A DNA stretch of 57,142 nt from Paulinella micropora (lineage: Eukaryota > Cercozoa > Imbricatea > Euglyphida). The DNA lies in assembly GCA_009731375.1 (NCBI GenBank), contig BJOX01000142.1, positions 499,806-556,947 of the forward strand, written 5' to 3'. The translations under genes were made by a program, and so were the position numbers. The notes under the pieces are model-generated. The model was not told where the DNA came from, did not search any database, and was given only the letters and a program-made list of their open reading frames with translations. Positions 50,948-57,142 of the stretch are shown in pieces; within the stretch, counting starts at the first letter, position 1, and each line of letters begins with the position of its first letter.

Positions 50948-51249
50948 GGTTGGCGACTAGCCCAGACGCAGGTATGTATGTATGTATGTATGTATGCATA
51001 TATGTTTGGGACATGAAGGATTCGGTCACGGCTTTTTGCTGTTGTTTGTGTGTTGGCTTTTGTTGTTGTTGTTGTTGTTGTTGTGGTTGTTGTGGTTGTT
51101 GTTGTAGTTGTTGTTGTTGTTGTTGTTATGTTTGCTGTTGCTGTTGTTGTTGTTATTGTTTGTTGTTGGCGTGGCTTTTCTTGTTGTTGTTGTTGTTGTT
51201 GTTGTTTATTGTGGTTGTTGTGGTTGTTGTTTGTTGTTGTTGTTGTTGT

Positions 51250-51302
<53 letters not shown>

Positions 51303-51500
51303 TGTTGTAATTGTTGGTGTGGCTTTTGTTGTTGTTGTTGTTTGATGTTGTTGTTGTTGTTGTTGTTGTTGGTTGTTGTTGTTGAGTTGTTGGCGTGGCT
51401 TTGGTTGTTCTTGTTGTTGTTGTTGTTTATTGTGGTAGTTGTTGGTGTGACTTTTGTTGTTGTTGTTGTTTGTTGTTGTTGTTGTCGTTGTTGCTGTTGG
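50754..51500. repeat. TA, GATA and TTG repeats
   Basis: TA repeat to 50850, TGAT and GATA repeats to 50945, a short unique piece ending at CGCAG|GTATGT (50970), then TTG repeat with GGCGTGGCTTTTGTTG-type variants (51055-51500) in a loose higher-order pattern. Confidence 0.88.
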
Positions 51501-51540
51501 GGGGGGGGGGGGGGGGGGGANNNNNNNNNNACGTACGTAT
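51500..51540. other. Poly-G and gap
   Basis: 20 or more G, then a 10-N gap. Confidence 0.9.
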
Positions 51541-51582
51541 GTATGTATGTATGTACGTATGTATGTATGTATATATGCCTAC

Positions 51583-51630
51583 TTGCAGGGCGTGTCACAT
51601 TGAGGGGGGTCATTTGCACACTACTTCCGC
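51583..51630 (-). CDS. Exon GSSVQMTPLNVTRPA of the - strand gene
   Basis: This 48-nt exon on - lies between ATATCATCAG and GTAGGC. GC completes a codon, then GSSVQMTPLNVTRPA and one base (entry 1, exit 1, symmetric). Four partial copies lie upstream on - (52148-52665) with the same acceptor side but without this donor. On + the same copies also look open with borders (GRVKIERGVICTLLPPG, GTGAGA donor), so the strand is inferred from agreement with neighbouring exons and from the edge-copy rule. Confidence 0.5.
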
Positions 51631-51650
51631 CTGATGATATATGAGATGAT

Positions 51651-51795
51651 AATAGTATATTATGCGGCGAGCCGATAAAGCGGCATTTATGGGTCGAGCC
51701 GGCCCGACGAGACCCCATAAATTAGCCGGTTTTATCGGCGAGTCGCATATGTACTTTTATGGGTCAGCTCTATCGAATTTATTACCCACAAAAGT
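51651..51795 (-). mobile_element. GC-rich double-hairpin element, variant B
   Basis: It starts with the family end AATAGTATATTATGCGGC, but its arms are TTTATGGG-type: CATTTATGGGTCGAGCCGGC is paired with the complement in GACCCCATAAATTAGCC, inside GATAAAGCGGC/GCCGGTTTTATC. The second hairpin has arms ACTTTTATGGGT and ACCCACAAAAGT. The layout equals copies 1-3 while the stem sequence is different. Confidence 0.68.
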
Positions 51796-51911
51796 CGTGG
51801 CACATATATTCCGTATTTGCGTCATTTTTGTTAACGTAATTAACTCATAATTTTCATTTGATGAGTCACTTTTCAACACCGTAATTATCGCTTTATAGGG
51901 TTGCTGACCCA

Positions 51912-52075
51912 TAATATTATATTCTGCGGCTAGCCAAAAATTTCTACGTGTTTTACGGGCGAGGCCGGGCCGGGCCGGCGAGCCCGTAAAACACGTGAAA
52001 ATTTTGGCGCGCCGAAGAAGATGTGGTTTTCTCGGTCAACTCACCACGGTATGAGGTGGTGGAGCGAGAAATGAT
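51912..52075 (-). mobile_element. GC-rich double-hairpin element, variant C
   Basis: The end AATATTATATTCTGCGGCTA is followed by arms ACGTGTTTTACGGGC and GCCCGTAAAACACGT around a GGCCGGGCCGGGCCGG loop, then GGCGCGCCG. The second hairpin has arms TTTCTCG and CGAGAAA with inner CTCACCAC/GTGGTGGAG. Related to copies 1-3 in the first hairpin but with a replaced second hairpin. Confidence 0.68.
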
Positions 52076-52735
52076 GTGATATGAGATGATATATGATTAT
52101 ATGATAATAATTCTCATTCGAATGATGGTGATGGGGATGTGATTTTAGGAGGGCGTGTCAAGATTGAGAGAGGGGTGATTTGCACACTACTTCCGCCTGA
52201 TGAGAGAGATGAGATGAGATAATAATGAGATGATATGATGTATGATCTATAATTATATGATAATAATTCTCATTCGAATGATGATGATGGGGATGTGATT
52301 TTAGGAGGGCGTGTCAAGATTGAGAGAGGGGTGATTTGCACACTACTTCCGCCTGGTGAGAGAGATGAGATGATAATGAGATGAGATGATATATGATCTA
52401 TGATCATATGATAATAATTCTCATTCGAATGATGATGATGGGGATGTGATTTTAGGAGGGCGTGTCAAGATTGAGAGAGGGGGTGATTTGCACACTACTT
52501 CCGCCTGGTGAGAGAGATGAGATGATAATGAGATGAGATGATATATGATCTATGATTATATGATAATAATTTATCATTCGAATGATGATGATGGGGATGT
52601 GATTTTAGGAGGGCGTGTCAAGATTGAGAGAGGGGTGCCATTTGCACACTACTTCCGCCTGGTGAGAGAGATGAGATGATAATGAGATGAGATGATATAT
52701 GATCAATGATTATATGATAATAATTCTCACAACAT
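52076..52735 (-). repeat. Tandem 152-160-bp units carrying partial copies of exon 51583
   Basis: Four units. The block GAGGGCGTGTCAAGATTGAG then AGAGGGGTGATTTGCACACT and ACTTCCGCCT occurs near 52148, 52306, 52457 and 52610, separated by GATGA/GATAATGAGAT sequence. On - each starts with an acceptor (TCTCTCACCAG in three, CATCAG in one). Confidence 0.85.
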
Positions 52736-53020
52736 GATGATGGATGTGATTTATGACGGGTGATTATAATATGTGTTACGATGATGGTATGATGTGTTAC
52801 GATGATGGTATGATGTGTTACGATGATGGTATGATGTGTTACGATGATGGTATGATGTGTTACGATGATGGTATGATGTGTTACGATGATGGCATGATGT
52901 GTTACGATGATGGTATGAGAAATAATCTGATTATGATATGATGTGGTACCACACAATGTTCTGATGATACGATATGATACAATATGATACAATATGATAC
53001 AATATGATATAAACTTTTGC
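52736..53020. repeat. GTTACGATGATGGTATGAT 19-mer and ATGATACAAT repeats
   Basis: Seven tandem 19-bp units at about 52772-52920, then four ATATGATACA units. No coding sense. Confidence 0.88.
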
Positions 53021-53230
53021 ATCATAATACATCCCACGCAACGATTCCCGGGGACTTGTCCACGTGTTATGGCACAATCCCTCCCCCCCCCCGAAACCCT
53101 ATTGTGCGTGATACGGTCGAAACGGCTAACTGCCACGTGTCACATGGGGGGGGGGGGGAATTTTCTTTGTCTGCATTAGCCAAATAATTTCCACCGGAAT
53201 AATAATAATGACATACATATATATATATAT
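53021..53230. other. Unique sequence with poly-C and poly-G
   Basis: Unique sequence with short C (53082-53092) and G (53146-53158) runs. Nothing recognised. Confidence 0.6.
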
Positions 53231-53334
53231 AAGAAGCATGCTTTCCGGTGTTTTTTTTTTGGGGGGGGGGGGGGGGAAAAAAATTTTCTAATGTATGGTT
53301 TGTGCTTATATATATATACATATATATATGTATG

Positions 53335-53406
<72 letters not shown>

Positions 53407-53411
53407 CGTGT

Positions 53412-53448
<37 letters not shown>

Positions 53449-53623
53449 CCTGATACATCTACATCTACATGTGTGTGTCGTGTGCTGTGTATGCCTCGAT
53501 CTGTTGTTTTTTAGATTTTTTGATTGATTGTGTGTGATTGTGAGTGTTGCTTGTGTAATTGTTTTTGTCACTTTGTTTCTTTTCTCTGACTATCGCGCAG
53601 AAGTGATACGGTGTTGCATGACC

Positions 53624-53711
<88 letters not shown>
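53231..53711. repeat. Poly-G, TA, GT and CA repeats
   Basis: Homopolymer and dinucleotide tracts with 150 bp of unique sequence (53450-53620). Confidence 0.88.
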
Positions 53712-53713
<2 letters not shown>

Positions 53714-53847
53714 GTCCAGACCTTGTGTTTGTAAAAGAGAGCCTGTTCTGCCGAATGCGCGTTTGTATATATATTATTTATATATATATACACATACATA
53801 CATATGTAGGGACCTTGTGCTTGTAAAAGAGAGTTTGTTCTGCTCCC

Positions 53848-53927
<80 letters not shown>

Positions 53928-54083
53928 CATATGTACGGAATTTGTGTTTGTAAAAGAGAGCCTGCCTGCCGAATGCGCGTTTGTATATATACATATATAT
54001 ATATATATATTTATTTATTTATTTATATACACACACATATATATATAATATAATATTATATATATATATATATATGTAGGGAC
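53712..54083 (-). repeat. Three 3'-edge copies of the exon at 54084
   Basis: On - blocks reading CATTCGGCAGAACAGGCTCT then CTTTTACAAACACAAG and GTCTGG, GTCCCT or TTCCGT lie at about 53716-53762, 53812-53848 and 53940-53985. They keep the exon's end, two with a GT donor, and lack its start. CA and TA repeats separate them. All lie downstream of the exon in the sense direction. Confidence 0.85.
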
Positions 54084-54148
54084 CTTGTGCTTGTAAAAGA
54101 GAGTTTGTTCTGCCGAACGCGCGTTTGAGGCCCTTGTGGAATACATGC
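54084..54148 (-). CDS. Exon [21 protein letters not shown] of the - strand gene
   Basis: This 65-nt exon on - lies between TCGTACACAG and GTCCCT. GC completes a codon, then [20 protein letters not shown] and K, exit phase 0. It is flanked by four copies of its 5' edge upstream and three of its 3' edge downstream. It is the clearest case of both kinds of copy around one exon. No family is recognised. Confidence 0.62.
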
Positions 54149-54335
54149 CTGTGTACGAATGCGCGTTTGAGACCCTTGTGAAATACATGCCTGTGTGTAC
54201 GAATGCGCGTTTGAGGCCCTTGTGGAATACATGCCTGTGTGTACGAATGCGCGTTTGAGACCCTTGTGGAATACATTCCTGTGTGTACGAATGCGCGTTT
54301 GAGACCCTTGTGGAATACATGCCTGTGTGTACGTG
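54149..54335 (-). repeat. Four 5'-edge copies of the exon at 54084
   Basis: Tandem units of 43-44 bp: on -, TACACACAGGCATGTATTCC then ACAAGGGTCTCAAACGCGCA and TTCG. Each has an acceptor (ACACACAG) and the first half of the exon. They are directly tandem with no microsatellite between, unlike most other arrays. Confidence 0.88.
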
Positions 54336-54355
54336 CGCAAGAGATAGTTGGACAG

Positions 54356-54472
54356 AGATAAGTAGGTAGGTAGATATTAGATTAGGTAGGTAGGTACGTA
54401 GGTAGGGTAGGTAGATAGAAAGAAAGAAAGAAAGATAAATATATAGATTAGATAGGTAGATAGATAGATAGG

Positions 54473-54506
<34 letters not shown>

Positions 54507-54511
54507 TATAA

Positions 54512-54557
<46 letters not shown>

Positions 54558-54689
54558 CGATCGATGGATAGATAGATAGATAGATCGATCGATGGATAGA
54601 TAGATAGATAGGTAGGTAGGTAGGTAGGTAGGTAGGTAGGTAGATAAATAGATAGATAGACAGATAGACAGATAGATAGATAGATAGAC

Positions 54690-54720
<31 letters not shown>

Positions 54721-54730
54721 ATAAACCATT
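54356..54730. repeat. GGTA and GATA repeats
   Basis: GGTA, AAGA and GATA repeats with GATCGATG variants. Confidence 0.92.
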
Positions 54731-55026
54731 TGGATGGATCGGTCTGTTGAAAACACCATCTCATATCTATCTACTATCTATTTATGTATTCATCTCTCAG
54801 ATACATAGTTATGTAAGATGGATAGATAGATAGATAGATAGATAGATATATCGATCGATCGATCGATCGATAGATAGATAGATAGATAGATCGACAGATA
54901 GATTGATAGATAGATAGATAGATAGAATAAACCATTTGGATGGATCGGTCTGTTGAAAACACCATCTCATATCTATCTACTATCTATTTATGTATTCATG
55001 TATCAGATACATAGTTATGTAAGATG

Positions 55027-55077
<51 letters not shown>

Positions 55078-55264
55078 CGATAGATCGATCGATAGATAGA
55101 TAGGTCGACAGATAGATAGATAGATAGCAGATAGACAGATAGATAGATAGATAGATAGATGGAATAAACCATATGGATGGATCGGTCTGTTGAAAACACC
55201 ATCTCATATCTATCTACTATCTATTTATGTATTCATCTCTCAGATACATAGTTATGTAAGATGG

Positions 55265-55301
<37 letters not shown>

Positions 55302-55361
55302 CGATAGATAGATCGATCGATCGATCGATAGATAGATAGATCGACAGATAGATAGATCGAC

Positions 55362-55392
<31 letters not shown>

Positions 55393-55567
55393 ATAAACCA
55401 CTTGGATGGATCGGTCTGTTGAAAACACCATCTCATATCTATCTACTATCTATTTATGTATTCATGTATCAGATACATAGTTATGTAAGATGGATAGATA
55501 GATAGATAGATAGATAGATATATCGATCGATCGATCGATAGATAGATAGATAGATAGATAGATCGAC

Positions 55568-55598
<31 letters not shown>

Positions 55599-55692
55599 AT
55601 AAACCATTTGGATGGATCGGTCTGTTGAAAACACCATCTCATATCTATCTACTATCTATTTATGCATTCATCTATCAGATGCATAGTTATGT

Positions 55693-55738
<46 letters not shown>

Positions 55739-55835
55739 CGATCGATAGATAGATAGATAGATAGATAGAATAGAAGAAACCATTTGGATGGATCGGCCTG
55801 TTGAAAGCACCGTACCATCTCACGTTTCAACATCT
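54731..55835 (-). repeat. Six tandem units with a splice-like block (ACCGATCCATCCAAATG)
   Basis: Units of about 190-245 bp. On - each contains GAGATGGTGTTTTCAACAG, then ACCGATCCATCCAAATG and GTTTATTC, within GATA/TATC-type repeat plus a constant segment ATACATAGTTATGTAAG. Copies are near 54734, 54926, 55171, 55409, 55604 and 55790. The block could be an acceptor plus a 17-nt exon with a GTTTAT donor, or a 5'-edge copy whose full exon is missing. The copy at 55790 differs most (GCCGATCC, GTTTCT). Confidence 0.75.
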
Positions 55836-55840
55836 ATGAA

Positions 55841-55916
<76 letters not shown>

Positions 55917-55935
55917 ATATAATATATATATATAC

Positions 55936-55968
<33 letters not shown>

Positions 55969-56023
55969 AACACCGTACCATCTCACGTTTCAACATCTAT
56001 GAATACATACATACATATATACA

Positions 56024-56055
<32 letters not shown>

Positions 56056-56131
56056 CATATATATATATATATACATACATATATATATATATATATAACA
56101 CCGTACCATCTCACGTTTCAACATCTATGAA

Positions 56132-56167
<36 letters not shown>

Positions 56168-56273
56168 TATATAACATTGTATATATATATAAAATTATAT
56201 ATATATATATATATGTATATATATGTATATATATACACAATACGATACGTGTAAAATAGGTAAAGTTAAAAAA
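55836..56273. repeat. CATA, AAAT and TA repeats with three copies of a 35-bp block
   Basis: CACCGTACCATCTCACGTTT then CAACATCTATGAATACATAC occurs at 55809, 55970 and 56099. On - it would lie upstream of the block at 55790 and resembles its intron side (AAACGTGAGATGGTACGGTG). Confidence 0.85.
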
Positions 56274-56762
56274 NNNNNNNNNNNNNNNNNNNNNNNNNNN
56301 NNNNNNNNNNNNNNNNNNNNNNNNNNNNNNNNNNNNNNNNNNNNNNNNNNNNNNNNNNNNNNNNNNNNNNNNNNNNNNNNNNNNNNNNNNNNNNNNNNNN
56401 NNNNNNNNNNNNNNNNNNNNNNNNNNNNNNNNNNNNNNNNNNNNNNNNNNNNNNNNNNNNNNNNNNNNNNNNNNNNNNNNNNNNNNNNNNNNNNNNNNNN
56501 NNNNNNNNNNNNNNNNNNNNNNNNNNNNNNNNNNNNNNNNNNNNNNNNNNNNNNNNNNNNNNNNNNNNNNNNNNNNNNNNNNNNNNNNNNNNNNNNNNNN
56601 NNNNNNNNNNNNNNNNNNNNNNNNNNNNNNNNNNNNNNNNNNNNNNNNNNNNNNNNNNNNNNNNNNNNNNNNNNNNNNNNNNNNNNNNNNNNNNNNNNNN
56701 NNNNNNNNNNNNNNNNNNNNNNNNNNNNNNNNNNNNNNNNNNNNNNNNNNNNNNNNNNNNNN
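56274..56762. other. Assembly gap
   Basis: A run of N followed by about 29 G. Confidence 0.99.
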
Positions 56763-56794
<32 letters not shown>

Positions 56795-56844
56795 GGGCCC
56801 TCCGCCCGGGAAACCCAGCCCTGTAAGTATACGTACTCGAAACG

Positions 56845-57099
56845 AATTTTCAGGCGCCACAATGATTGGCTGAGAATGCCGCAAGGCTCCCAAAGTTGTG
56901 CTAGAAAGGGTTGAGAGGCTGATATTTTGGTTTTCACAACCTCGGGACGGGCTCTAGGTAGTGAACCAGTTGAAAAAGAGATTTACGAAGATTACGGCAA
57001 AGTAGTGCCAAAATGAATGGCTGAGAATGCTCCAAGGCTCTAAGAGTTGTGCCAGAGGGGCTCGAGGCTTCTCCTGAGTGTTTTCGCAAGCTTGTCACG

Positions 57100-57101
<2 letters not shown>
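56845..57101. repeat. Diverged tandem pair, about 151-bp period
   Basis: GGCGCCACAATGATTGGCTG then AGAATGCCGCAAGGCTCC (56853) and AGTGCCAAAATGAATGGCTG then AGAATGCTCCAAGGCTCT (57004) are old duplicates. No frame or element is recognised. Confidence 0.7.

Positions 57102-57141
<40 letters not shown>
57102..57141. repeat. Poly-T run
   Basis: About 40 T at the window end. It could be the reverse of a poly-A tail of a retroposon beyond the window, but nothing supports this directly. Confidence 0.9.

Positions 57142-57142
<1 letters not shown>

Noticed and set aside
54000-54130. TA-rich tract as a replication origin
   Set aside because: TA repeats are everywhere in the window; no origin-specific motif is visible.

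Overview
This is eukaryotic nuclear DNA. It has spliceosomal introns with GT-AG ends, non-LTR-type retroelement debris, several inverted-repeat element families, and well over half of its length in microsatellites, mainly TATC/GATA, CATA/TATG, ATT/AAT, AG/CT and TA. No rRNA, tRNA, CRISPR or prokaryotic operon structure is visible. The taxon cannot be fixed from the window. A repeat-rich protist or alga, for example a chromerid-like alveolate, is only a guess. Many runs of N interrupt the sequence, often beside poly-G or poly-C tracts, so some exons are probably missing.

Reading across the repeats, the window holds two convergent genes with very small exons set in introns made almost wholly of simple repeats. 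On the + strand, from before position 1 to 32630, lies the 3' part of a USP14/Ubp6-type proteasome-associated deubiquitinase. Its exons were found by reading frame, GT-AG borders and phase agreement: 720-755, 2285-2363, 6267-6328, 15484-15525, 17164-17199, 17580-17610, 19069-19113, 19229-19471, 20509-20556, 26723-26773 (catalytic His box), 27814-27842 (catalytic Asp), 30452-30497, 32073-32142 and the terminal exon 32567-32630, followed by AATAAA at 32734. The Cys box lies upstream of the window. The conserved block before the His box and part of the finger region are not found.

On the - strand, from about 55800 down to 37195, lies a second multi-exon gene. Its last exon resembles the catalytic-His end of diacylglycerol-lipase-like class 3 lipases. 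Its other exons (54084-54148, 51583-51630, 49555-49612, 48893-48926, 46350-46425, three copies of a 33-nt exon at 41998-42565, 39566-39599) have clean splice borders but no recognised family. It is an inference that they all belong to one gene.

Between the two gene ends, about 32.7-37.0 kb, is a low-repeat island. It holds a diverged 249-bp tandem duplication, a decayed reverse transcriptase relic on the - strand (34640-36000), and a duplicated copy of the lipase gene's 3' end. Introns elsewhere carry retroposon-like repeats with ATT or TATC tails, two short inverted-repeat transposon families, a 91-bp hairpin element, and a GC-rich double-hairpin family whose stems differ in sequence while keeping their pairing.

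The most unusual observation concerns the tandem arrays around exons. Many introns contain arrays of partial exon copies obeying a directional rule. Copies of an exon's 5' edge with its acceptor site lie only upstream of the full exon, and copies of its 3' edge with its donor site lie only downstream. Several microsatellites also look like expanded splice signals in the place where such signals belong: GTAAGT repeats at a donor, TACTAAT repeats before an acceptor, and a pyrimidine minisatellite before another acceptor.
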